From UBA2040 sp965660955 (GTDB lineage Bacteria > Bacteroidota > Bacteroidia > Flavobacteriales_D > Crocinitomicaceae), in contig CBFIBY010000059.1 in NCBI GenBank assembly GCA_965660955.1, positions 1 through 13,685 of the forward strand: DNA of 13,685 nt, in the 5' to 3' direction. The position numbers and the translations under genes were made by a program. This document shows, in pieces, positions 1-6,246 of the stretch (position 1 is the first letter of the stretch; every line of letters begins with the position of its first letter). The notes below the pieces were generated by a model that was not told where the DNA came from, did no database searches, and was given only the letters and a program-made list of their open reading frames with translations.

Positions 1-432
1 CGGGAAGTATTTTTCCTCGACAATATCTTGCTTCTTTTTCTTCCCTTCAATCTTCACGCGCCGTTCTTGACGAATAGTCAGTCCATCTTTGTCCGCTTGA
101 ATCATTTCACCTTCTTCGACGGTTTTATTGTTCAATTTCACTTTTACGTTTCGTCCAATGTTCTTTATGAATTGAGGCAAAACGCGTAAGGGTTTATCCA
201 AACCTGCTGACGACACGTGTAGTTCAAAGTCTTGTTCTTCTCTGTCCAAATTGTGCTCAACATTTCGAGAAACGGACATGCAGTCGGTTATGGCTACATT
301 GCCTTCGTATTTATCAATTTCTACATTGATAATATTGTTCGAAGATATCTTCAAGGAAACCACAAATAAGCCATTATCTAGCTCCGCGATTCGCTCGTCA
401 ATCAATTCCGTGACTTTCTTTTTTGTAATCAT
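1..432 (-). CDS. rimP: Ribosome maturation factor RimP, 3' end cut by window edge
   Basis: RimP is a cytoplasmic factor needed for maturation of the 30S ribosomal subunit. The frame starts at ATG 432-430 (MITKKKVTELIDERI...) and stays open for 144 codons to base 1. The N-terminal half contains the RimP-type segment with NIINVEIDKYEG and ITDCMSVSRNVEH, followed by the family hallmark ELHVSSAGLDKPLR. The C-terminal half, with NVKVKLNN and the lysine-rich IEGKKKKQ stretch, fits the SH3-like domain. Bacteroidota RimP proteins are about 150-155 residues, so probably only about ten residues are missing. In this phylum rimP is usually followed by nusA and infB, which would lie beyond the left edge (inference). 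A good promoter and a hairpin lie directly upstream. The family call is firm from the AGLDKPLR motif and overall layout. Confidence 0.93.
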   Translation of the reverse strand, partial: MITKKKVTELIDERIAELDNGLFVVSLKISSNNIINVEIDKYEGNVAITDCMSVSRNVEHNLDREEQDFELHVSSAGLDKPLRVLPQFIKNIGRNVKVKLNNKTVEEGEMIQADKDGLTIRQERRVKIEGKKKKQDIVEEKYFP

Positions 433-445
433 TTGGTTATAAAAA

Positions 446-465
446 GAGGGGACTGTCGTCCCCTC
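446..465 (-). terminator. Terminator-like hairpin in the rimP leader (possible attenuator)
   Basis: A perfect 8-bp GC-rich stem (GAGGGGAC / GTCCCCTC) closes a 4-nt loop. Read on the minus strand it is followed directly by TTTTT (445-441) and then, nine bases later, by the rimP ATG at 432. No minus-strand gene lies upstream that it could terminate, because the next gene is divergent. It therefore sits inside the short leader between the predicted rimP promoter and the rimP start. The hairpin is seen directly. That it attenuates transcription or blocks translation initiation is inference. Confidence 0.65.
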
Positions 466-494
466 ATTTCTTTATTTACAATACTTTGATGCTG

Positions 495-524
495 CAAATA
501 TACGTGATTTTTTGAAATTGACAA
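495..524 (-). promoter_or_regulatory. Bacteroidota-type promoter for rimP
   Basis: On the minus strand, TTG (524-522) is followed by a 19-bp spacer and TATATTTG (502-495). This fits the Bacteroidota primary-sigma consensus of TTG, 17-20 bp, then TAnnTTTG. Transcription would start near 488-490 and give a leader of about 57 nt before the rimP ATG, including the hairpin at 446-465. Confidence 0.7.
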
Positions 525-541
525 GAGTAAGATTAATTTCT
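512..541 (+). promoter_or_regulatory. Weak candidate promoter for the DUF3109 gene
   Basis: On the plus strand, TTG (512-514) with a 19-bp spacer precedes TAATTTCT (534-541), which matches six of the eight positions of TAnnTTTG counting the two free ones. It would place the start about 30 nt before the ATG at 579. It lies back to back with the rimP promoter in the same 146-bp divergent region. Because the -7 element is imperfect, this is only a candidate. Confidence 0.3.
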
Positions 542-578
542 GTTTCATCAATCAAGAAAGTTTGACGAAATTTACCGC

Positions 579-1163
579 ATGTTAGTTGAAATTTTAGACA
601 AAGTTGTCTCGACCCAGTTATTTGACCGCAAATTCGTTTGTGACCTTTCGGCTTGTAAAGGCGCCTGCTGTGTTCAGGGTGATAGTGGAGCTCCATTAAC
701 TTTTGAAGAGGTCGATATTTTAGAGGAAGATTTGGAAAACTATTTACCCTACATGCGACCAGAAGGTATAGCGGAGGTCGAGAATAGCGGTGTTTTTTAT
801 ATGGATCAAGATAATGAACCGGCAACTGCGCTTGTTAATGGTGGCGAATGTGCCTTTGTCTATTTTGACGGTGACGGCACGGCGAAATGTGCTGTTGAGA
901 AAGCACATACAGAAGGTAAAACCGATTTTAAAAAACCGATTTCTTGTCATTTGTTTCCGATTCGAGTGAAAAAATTTGATAAACTAACCGCATTGAATTA
1001 TAGTGAGTGGGATATTTGCGAACCTGCCTGCGCGTGCGGTGATAAATTGGATGTTCCCGTTTATCGATTTTTGAAAGAGCCGATTCAAAGAGCTTTTGGA
1101 GAAGAGTTTTATAAAGAGTTGGATGTGGTTGGCAAACTTCTACGAAATGAATTGAATGGATAA
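579..1163 (+). CDS. DUF3109 family cysteine-rich protein
   Basis: This 194-residue protein has the typical start of the Bacteroidota DUF3109 family: a short lead, then KFVCDLSACKGACC with C21, C26, C30 and C31, followed by GDSGAPLT. Further cysteines occur at 91 (GGECAF), 104, 123 (ISCHLFPIRV), 147, 151 and 153 (CEPACAC), ten in all. There is no signal peptide, so it is probably cytoplasmic. The clustered cysteines resemble the CxxxCxxCC arrangement of the YkgJ-type zinc/iron-chelating family, so metal or iron-sulfur binding is likely but unproven. The ATG at 579 is chosen because the family begins a few residues before the first cysteine cluster. Its last 8 nt overlap the start of the next gene, which suggests translational coupling. 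The function is not known. Confidence 0.85.
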   Translation: MLVEILDKVVSTQLFDRKFVCDLSACKGACCVQGDSGAPLTFEEVDILEEDLENYLPYMRPEGIAEVENSGVFYMDQDNEPATALVNGGECAFVYFDGDGTAKCAVEKAHTEGKTDFKKPISCHLFPIRVKKFDKLTALNYSEWDICEPACACGDKLDVPVYRFLKEPIQRAFGEEFYKELDVVGKLLRNELNG

Positions 1164-1869
1164 TTCCACAATCTACATACTGATTTCTATAGGATTTGTT
1201 TTAATCACTTTCTCGACTTTATTCTTTTTCTATTGGTCCATGCGAAACGCCAAATCAGATCAAACACGAAATAACGCTTTGAAAATTAGCGTTGGACTTC
1301 TCGGATGGCTAATTCTTCAGTTTTACATCACAATTTCTGGCATCTATTCCGGATCCATGGATTCCGTTCCTCCTAAAATTGCCCTTTTCGGAATACTTCC
1401 AACTTTTGCGTTGATGATTGTTTCATTCAGCACAAAAAAGGGAAGAAATTTCATCGACAGTCTACCGCTAAGAGAAATTACTTATTTAAACATGATTCGA
1501 ATCCCAGTTGAAATAGTTCTGTTGCTCTTGGCCATTTTTGGAACTATCCCTTATGTCATGACTTTCGAAGGGCTAAATTTTGATATTTTGGCAGGAATAA
1601 GCGCTCCGTTCATTGCCTACTTTGGGTTTACGAAGAAAAAAATAAAGAAATCTGGGTTAATTCTTTGGAATGTAATCAGCTTAGGGTTGCTTATCACCAT
1701 AATTATTGTGTCTATTCTTTCCGCTCCTTCCCCGTTCCAATATTTTGAGTTCGTCGGTGACAACTTTGCAATTTTTGAATTCCCTTTTAGTTGGTTGCCC
1801 ACTTTTGTTGTTCCGGTCGTTTTGTTCGGGCATTTCGTGTCCATCCGTCAATTGATTAGGTCAAAATAG
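1156..1869 (+). CDS. Seven-helix integral membrane protein of unknown function
   Basis: This 237-residue protein is very hydrophobic, with about seven predicted membrane helices at roughly residues 4-28, 43-65, 74-92, 115-136, 143-158, 167-190 and 210-232. Short basic loops (for example FTKKKIKKS near 158-166 and the C-terminal RQLIRSK) point to the cytoplasmic side. The last helix region, FPFSWLPTFVVPVVLFGH, resembles what I recall from unannotated Bacteroidota membrane proteins, but I cannot assign a named family or a substrate. No catalytic motif is evident. Its ATG lies inside the end of the DUF3109 gene (8-nt overlap in another frame), so the two are probably co-translated. A transporter-like or sensor role would be speculation. 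Confidence 0.75.
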   Translation: MDNSTIYILISIGFVLITFSTLFFFYWSMRNAKSDQTRNNALKISVGLLGWLILQFYITISGIYSGSMDSVPPKIALFGILPTFALMIVSFSTKKGRNFIDSLPLREITYLNMIRIPVEIVLLLLAIFGTIPYVMTFEGLNFDILAGISAPFIAYFGFTKKKIKKSGLILWNVISLGLLITIIIVSILSAPSPFQYFEFVGDNFAIFEFPFSWLPTFVVPVVLFGHFVSIRQLIRSK

Positions 1870-1982
1870 CCGCATTATAAAATTCATCTTCGATTTCTTC
1901 GAATCCGTTAGAATTCCAACAACGGTACTTCTTTATTTTAGAATGTTGTAGTTTTGGAAAAATTAGGCTATATCAATAGAAC

Positions 1983-4349
1983 ATGAAATTAATCCTCACT
2001 TCCATAACCATCTGCTTTATTGCGGTTACTTACTCTCAAAACTTAGTCCCAGATCCCGGGTTTGAAAATTGGAATGGTGCTTCAGGGAACTATATGGCTC
2101 CTCTGTTCGATTGGGAAACGGCGGCCAACACTCCCGATCACCATCATATGTCAAACCCTCCTGGAAATAATTTAACAAGTGCAGATCCTACTCAACCTCT
2201 TACGAACAGTGGAAATTCGGGTTATGGAGCCGTATATGCTGGTGGGGGATGTTTAGGTGCCTACAAAGCAAATCAAGGAGGAAATAGCGAATGGGCCTCA
2301 ACCCAACTAATCTCGGCATTAGAAAAAGATTCTTGCTATAAAATTTCCTTATATATTCAAAACAAAAAGAATCAAGTTTCGTTCCCCATGGCAATTAATA
2401 ACTGGGGTGTTTATTTCAACAATAGCCCCTTTACTGCGGCACCTCAAAATTTGACTTTTCCCAACCAAGGTGCGCAGTGGGCAGCTTGGCCACAGGTAAT
2501 TGATGATACAATTTGGCACTACGTTGAACTTTATGTTACTCCAGATAGCAATTATACCCATATGAACGTTGGATTTATGGACACTTGGGCGAATGCTACT
2601 TATAATGCCTGGAGTGTCTCTGGTTCTGTTGGTTTTTACGTTTGGATTGATGAAGTATATGTTCAAAAAGTAACGAATTGCTGCCCAACCAGCATCAACA
2701 CAGTTACTGTAACCGATGAAAGTTGTTCGCTAAGCAATGGTTCCATAAATGTTCAAAGTTTTGGGCCTGGAGCAACCTACACTGCTTTCGATGTTTTCAC
2801 AGGTGTGACAGTTGCAACCAGTTTGACTGGAAATATCACCGGATTACCGGCTGGTCAATATTATGTCACTGTAGATGATGGAACGTGTTCTCAAGTTTTA
2901 GGGCCGTACGTTTTAACTGACACAGGAACTTTTCCAGATGCAGGGTTTAACGGTGCGACATCTCAATGTATAAATGGAAATGCTTACAATTTGGTCAATT
3001 CATTAGGTGGTTCACCTAATTCCGGTGGAGTGTGGTCGCCTCCTTTGTTTAGTGGCACGAATATGTTCAATCCGAGTATAGATACGGCAGGTACGTATTT
3101 GTATATTGTCACCAACTCTTGTGGCTCCGATACGGCATCAACGTTTGTTACTATTACTGCTTCGGATGACGCGACAATCACTCCTTCTGGACCCTATTGC
3201 GCTAATGACCCTATTGACACTTTAATAGCAGCAACTCCTGGCGGAACTTGGTCTGGAAATGGTATAATTGATCCGGCTACTGGTGCTTTCGATCCATCCG
3301 CCACTGCACCTGGCCAACATATAATAACGTATTCAACATCTGGTTTATGTAGTTCAACAGATAACGAAATATTGACAATTGTAGCGGTCGATAATGCTAG
3401 TTTCAATTATGCGAATCCATCATATTGTAATACTGGGTTAAGTGATGTGCCGAACATATCAGGTACGCAAGGAGGAACCTTTACGATTTCCCCAGCTGGA
3501 ACAATTAATTCTTCAAATGGAGAAATTGATTTGGGTGCAACCCCAGTAGGAATGTACGAAGTCATTTACACAACAAACGGAGCTTGCCCAGCCTCCGATA
3601 CTTTTAATATTGAAATCACAAGTCAACTGGATGTAAATATAACACCCGCTGGCCCATTCTGTATTACTGACAATGCTCAAACATTTAGCGTCGATATAAC
3701 CGGCGGTACATGGTCTGGCCCTGGAATTTCCTCAGCAGGATTGTTTAATCCTTTCCAAGCCGGAGTTGGTACTTGGGATATTATCTACACAGTAACTGGT
3801 TTTTGTGGAGATGCGGATACGCTTCAAATTACGGTATTTGATAATCCTGTAATTGATGCAGGGCCGAATCAAACGATTCCCGAAGAAACGTCAACAACAC
3901 TTTCAGGATCTGGCGGCGTTAGCTATGTTTGGTCTCCAACGACGGGATTAAGTTGTCCTACTTGTTCAGTCACCTCCGCTTCACCGCCAAGTTCAACTAC
4001 GTACACATTAACAGGAACCGATGCTAATGGGTGTATGAATACGGATATTGTTTCGGTTACTATCCAAGTATTTATTGACGAATTATTCATTCCGAATATG
4101 TTCTCGCCGAATGCTGACGGCAACAATGACGTTGTGGTCGTGGAAGGAGAAGAATTGAATGACTACAGTTTTAGAATCTTTAATCGATGGGGAGAATTAG
4201 TCTTTGAAACAGATGATCAAGACGTTCATTGGGATGGAACACAAAAAGGAAAAGAGTTGAATGCAGGAGTTTTTGCTTATGTTTTGACTTACAATGACAT
4301 CAACGGTGATGCTCAGGTTGTTTCAGGAAATATTACACTTGTTAAATAA
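1983..4349 (+). CDS. Large exported protein with SprB-like and Ig-like repeats and a T9SS type B sorting domain
   Basis: This 788-residue protein is predicted to be exported and secreted to the cell surface by the type IX system. A signal peptide (about residues 1-19, ending TYSQ) is followed by a region starting NLVPDPGFENW (20-230) that resembles carbohydrate-binding jelly-roll domains of flavobacterial surface proteins. A SprB-like repeat follows at about 238-313. Four related modules span about 315-621, each with a cysteine pair (C329/C380, C406/C456, C482/C535, C560/C608) and, in three of them, a GG-(V/T)-WS core. A PKD-like module (about 622-695) comes next. The C-terminus (about 698-788) is a gliding-motility-associated type B sorting domain: FIPNMFSPNADGNNDVV, IFNRWGELVFET, WDG, GVFAYVL. 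The porP/sprF-like gene lies 5 bp downstream. A role in adhesion or gliding is inferred; the ligand is unknown. It is much shorter than SprB itself, so it is not called sprB. Confidence 0.88.
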   Translation: MKLILTSITICFIAVTYSQNLVPDPGFENWNGASGNYMAPLFDWETAANTPDHHHMSNPPGNNLTSADPTQPLTNSGNSGYGAVYAGGGCLGAYKANQGGNSEWASTQLISALEKDSCYKISLYIQNKKNQVSFPMAINNWGVYFNNSPFTAAPQNLTFPNQGAQWAAWPQVIDDTIWHYVELYVTPDSNYTHMNVGFMDTWANATYNAWSVSGSVGFYVWIDEVYVQKVTNCCPTSINTVTVTDESCSLSNGSINVQSFGPGATYTAFDVFTGVTVATSLTGNITGLPAGQYYVTVDDGTCSQVLGPYVLTDTGTFPDAGFNGATSQCINGNAYNLVNSLGGSPNSGGVWSPPLFSGTNMFNPSIDTAGTYLYIVTNSCGSDTASTFVTITASDDATITPSGPYCANDPIDTLIAATPGGTWSGNGIIDPATGAFDPSATAPGQHIITYSTSGLCSSTDNEILTIVAVDNASFNYANPSYCNTGLSDVPNISGTQGGTFTISPAGTINSSNGEIDLGATPVGMYEVIYTTNGACPASDTFNIEITSQLDVNITPAGPFCITDNAQTFSVDITGGTWSGPGISSAGLFNPFQAGVGTWDIIYTVTGFCGDADTLQITVFDNPVIDAGPNQTIPEETSTTLSGSGGVSYVWSPTTGLSCPTCSVTSASPPSSTTYTLTGTDANGCMNTDIVSVTIQVFIDELFIPNMFSPNADGNNDVVVVEGEELNDYSFRIFNRWGELVFETDDQDVHWDGTQKGKELNAGVFAYVLTYNDINGDAQVVSGNITLVK

Positions 4350-4354
4350 ACGTC

Positions 4355-5392
4355 ATGAAAAGAATTCTCACAAGCATATTATTCCTTGCAGCCGCAAGTT
4401 CAGCGCAAGCACAAGACGTTCATTTTTCACAATTTTGGAACAATGGAACGCAATACAACCCAGCATTAGCGGGTGTTATACCCGCAACTTTTAGATCGGC
4501 TACTTTCTATCGAAGTCAATGGGCAAAACCAGATGCTCCTTTCAAGTCCTTTGGTGCAAATGCAGACTTTCGTATTTCCACGAGGGGAAATGCCAAGTTT
4601 GGATTAGGAATGAACGTCTATCGAGATGTTGCCGGTGATCAAAAATTTGGAACAACCAATTTTCAAATAGCGCTTTCAACCATTCTTCAAATGAACGATT
4701 TCAACCGATTGTCACTTGGATTTAACGGTGGAATTCATCAGAAGGGAGTGGATGCAAGTGGGGCGCAGTGGAACAGTCAATATGTCAATGGTGCGTATGA
4801 TCCAGGAATAGATCCAGGTGAAACCGTTGCCCGAAATGGAGGAGTTCAACCCGATTTATCCGCCGGATTCACTTACATCTATAGTTCGTCGAGAGGGTTT
4901 ATCACTTTGAAAGACCAATTTAATTTTGTCTTAGGAGCTTCCTATAACCACATTCTCAAACCTAGTTTCGACTATTTAGGTTCTGCAGATCAGTTAAAAA
5001 GCAATATTGTAGCTCACGTTGAGGCAATGATCAACATAGGCAAGAAATGGGCCGTGCAGCCAGCAATAATTGCTCAAATTCAAGCACCGTCAACGGAAGT
5101 ATTGATTGGTTCTCGGTACCGATTCGAATTGGTAGAGTCTTCTTTATTCACAGGTTTTGTGAAAGGAGGTTATTTAAATCTAGGCACGTTTTACCGTGTC
5201 GGCGATGCATTCATTCCTTCCATATCTGTTGAAATGTCCGGTTTTTCTGTTGGATTTAGTTACGATGTAAACGTTTCCAAATTTACCACAGCATCTAGCG
5301 GTGCGGGTGGATTTGAAATCTCCTTGAAAATAAGAACACCGAATCCGTACTTATGGAACGGTCGTGATATGAGCCGATCGCGGTTTAGATAG
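4355..5392 (+). CDS. PorP/SprF family type IX secretion membrane protein
   Basis: This 345-residue protein has a signal peptide (about residues 1-19, ending SSAQAQ) followed by DVHFSQFWNNGTQYNPALAG, the signature start of the PorP/SprF family. The rest has the alternating pattern of an outer-membrane beta-barrel (FGANADFRI, FGLGMNVYRDVAGDQKFG, LSLGFNGGIHQKG, FVLGASYNHILKPSF) and ends in a short basic tail. In the established type IX system, SprF-like proteins are needed for surface delivery of partners with type B C-terminal domains and are commonly encoded beside them. The 5-bp spacing to the upstream exported protein strongly suggests such a dedicated pair in one transcript. The family call is secure. 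Which of the many paralogues it corresponds to cannot be told, so no symbol is given. Confidence 0.92.
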   Translation: MKRILTSILFLAAASSAQAQDVHFSQFWNNGTQYNPALAGVIPATFRSATFYRSQWAKPDAPFKSFGANADFRISTRGNAKFGLGMNVYRDVAGDQKFGTTNFQIALSTILQMNDFNRLSLGFNGGIHQKGVDASGAQWNSQYVNGAYDPGIDPGETVARNGGVQPDLSAGFTYIYSSSRGFITLKDQFNFVLGASYNHILKPSFDYLGSADQLKSNIVAHVEAMINIGKKWAVQPAIIAQIQAPSTEVLIGSRYRFELVESSLFTGFVKGGYLNLGTFYRVGDAFIPSISVEMSGFSVGFSYDVNVSKFTTASSGAGGFEISLKIRTPNPYLWNGRDMSRSRFR

Positions 5393-5449
5393 CTGTTGGC
5401 TGTTGGCTGTTGGCTGTTGGCTGTTGGCTGTTGGCTGTTGGCTGTTGGC
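5392..5449. repeat. Heptanucleotide tandem repeat, eight copies of GCTGTTG
   Basis: Eight perfect uninterrupted copies of GCTGTTG begin at 5392, 5399, 5406, 5413, 5420, 5427, 5434 and 5441, with a partial GC at 5448-5449. The first base is the last base of the porP/sprF stop codon, so the array is the start of that gene's 3' untranslated region. It lies between convergent genes. No intervening spacers are present. Such a 7-bp array is prone to copy-number change by slippage. Confidence 0.95.
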
Positions 5450-5500
5450 AAAGTAAACTTTATTTCGACCAATAAGCAGCGCCAAAAGCCTTAAGCTATT

Positions 5501-6082
5501 TTATCCATGAATCGTTTCTTCTTTACCGTATTTCTGGATGACCGTTGCTTCAAAGTCGAGCCATTCTTGCCAACGTTGGTCTACTTTTTTGGGATTTCCG
5601 TATTGTTTGGCGAACTTTAAGAACAAAGTGTAGTGTCCTGCTTCGCTCACCATTAAATCGTGATAAAACTTTGCTAGAACAGGTTCTTTGATGTTTTTAG
5701 AAAGTACTCTAAAACGTTCGCAACTTCTTGCTTCAATCATCGCAGAGAAAAGTAATCGATCCACCAACGCTTGGTCGCGACTTCCATCTCTTTTCATGAA
5801 TTTGGCTAACTCGTTCACGTAAGAATCTTTTCGCTCACGACCAAGTTCCATTCCGCGTTCTTTGATTTGCTCGTGAACCAATTCGAAATGCTCCATTTCT
5901 TCTTGTGCGAGTTTGATCATTTCAGAAACGAGTTCAGGTTTTTCTGAATTATTGACGATAATTGAAATGGCATTGGTTGCCGCTTTTTGCTCGCACCAAG
6001 CATGATCTGTTAGGATTTCTTCGATATTCGATTCAACAATGTTTACCCATCGTGGGTCGGTTGCAAGTTTTAAGCCGAGCAT
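5501..6082 (-). CDS. miaE: tRNA-(ms2io6A37) hydroxylase MiaE
   Basis: MiaE is a non-haem diiron oxygenase that hydroxylates the isopentenyl group of 2-methylthio-N6-isopentenyladenosine at tRNA position 37, acting after MiaA and MiaB and using O2. The 193-residue protein starts MLGLKLATDPRWV, as in the family. Its ferritin-like four-helix bundle shows the expected iron ligands: E31 (in DHAWCEQKAA), E62 and H65 (EEMEH), E117 (IEARSCER), and E147 and H150 (SEAGHY). The length is normal. It is convergent with the porP/sprF gene and co-oriented with the atp operon, but a terminator separates it from atpG, so it probably has its own promoter. The presence of an O2-dependent enzyme fits an aerobic organism. 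Confidence 0.95.
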   Translation of the reverse strand: MLGLKLATDPRWVNIVESNIEEILTDHAWCEQKAATNAISIIVNNSEKPELVSEMIKLAQEEMEHFELVHEQIKERGMELGRERKDSYVNELAKFMKRDGSRDQALVDRLLFSAMIEARSCERFRVLSKNIKEPVLAKFYHDLMVSEAGHYTLFLKFAKQYGNPKKVDQRWQEWLDFEATVIQKYGKEETIHG

Positions 6083-6097
6083 TTTCTAGTTTTTAGG

Positions 6098-6105
6098 TAA
6101 AGATA
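6098..6105 (-). promoter_or_regulatory. Candidate -7 element for miaE
   Basis: On the minus strand TATCTTTA differs from TAnnTTTG only at the last base. A TTC rather than TTG lies 18 bp upstream. The predicted leader would be only about 9 nt, short but possible in this phylum. It lies downstream of the terminator that separates miaE from atpG. Confidence 0.35.
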
Positions 6106-6143
6106 GATTTTTCTTAACGAAGCGAAAATAGTGAGCAAAGAAA

Positions 6144-6175
6144 AGCCGAATCCCAATATTTATATGGATTCGGCT
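6144..6175 (-). terminator. Intrinsic terminator of the atp operon
   Basis: A perfect 10-bp stem (AGCCGAATCC at 6144-6153 with GGATTCGGCT at 6166-6175) closes a 12-nt AT-rich loop. Read on the minus strand it is followed by TTTTCTTT, a reasonable U-tract. It lies after the atpG stop and before miaE, which fits termination of the ATP synthase transcript. Confidence 0.8.
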
Positions 6176-6185
6176 CAATGCTAGT

Positions 6186-6237
6186 CTTCGACTTCGCTCA
6201 GTCGTCGAAATAAAACGAGGCCTGAGCGGAGTCGAAG
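6186..6237. repeat. REP-like inverted repeat downstream of atpG
   Basis: The arms CTTCGACTTCGCTCAG (6186-6201) and CTGAGCGGAGTCGAAG (6222-6237) are complementary at 15 of 16 positions, with the single mismatch a possible U-G wobble, around a 20-nt centre. The right arm is followed by a second GTCGAAG (6238-6244), only 2 bp from the atpG stop. From general knowledge, arms of this kind (TTCGAC...GCTCAG) recur between genes in many Bacteroidota genomes. No transposase is present, so if mobile it would depend on an enzyme elsewhere. Confidence 0.75.
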
Positions 6238-6246
6238 GTCGAAGTG

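Noticed and set aside
251..442. A 63-codon plus-strand frame
   Set aside because: It lies antisense to rimP, which is identified by family motifs.
472..825. A 117-codon minus-strand frame across the rimP promoter and the start of the DUF3109 gene
   Set aside because: It runs antisense to a recognised cysteine-rich family and over the promoter and would end beside the rimP leader. Its composition looks random.
1946..1976. TTG-N20-TATATCAA before the exported protein gene
   Set aside because: The -7 element is poor and would put the transcription start almost on the ATG at 1983. Another partial element (TATTTTAG at 1934-1941) has no well-placed TTG. No promoter is called here.
5392..5449. CRISPR-like array
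   Set aside because: The 7-bp units are directly adjacent with no spacers, so it is a simple tandem repeat.
5450..5500. Terminator between the convergent porP/sprF and miaE genes
   Set aside because: Only a 5-bp AAAGT/ACTTT pairing and other weak pairings are visible. None has a convincing stem with a U-tract.
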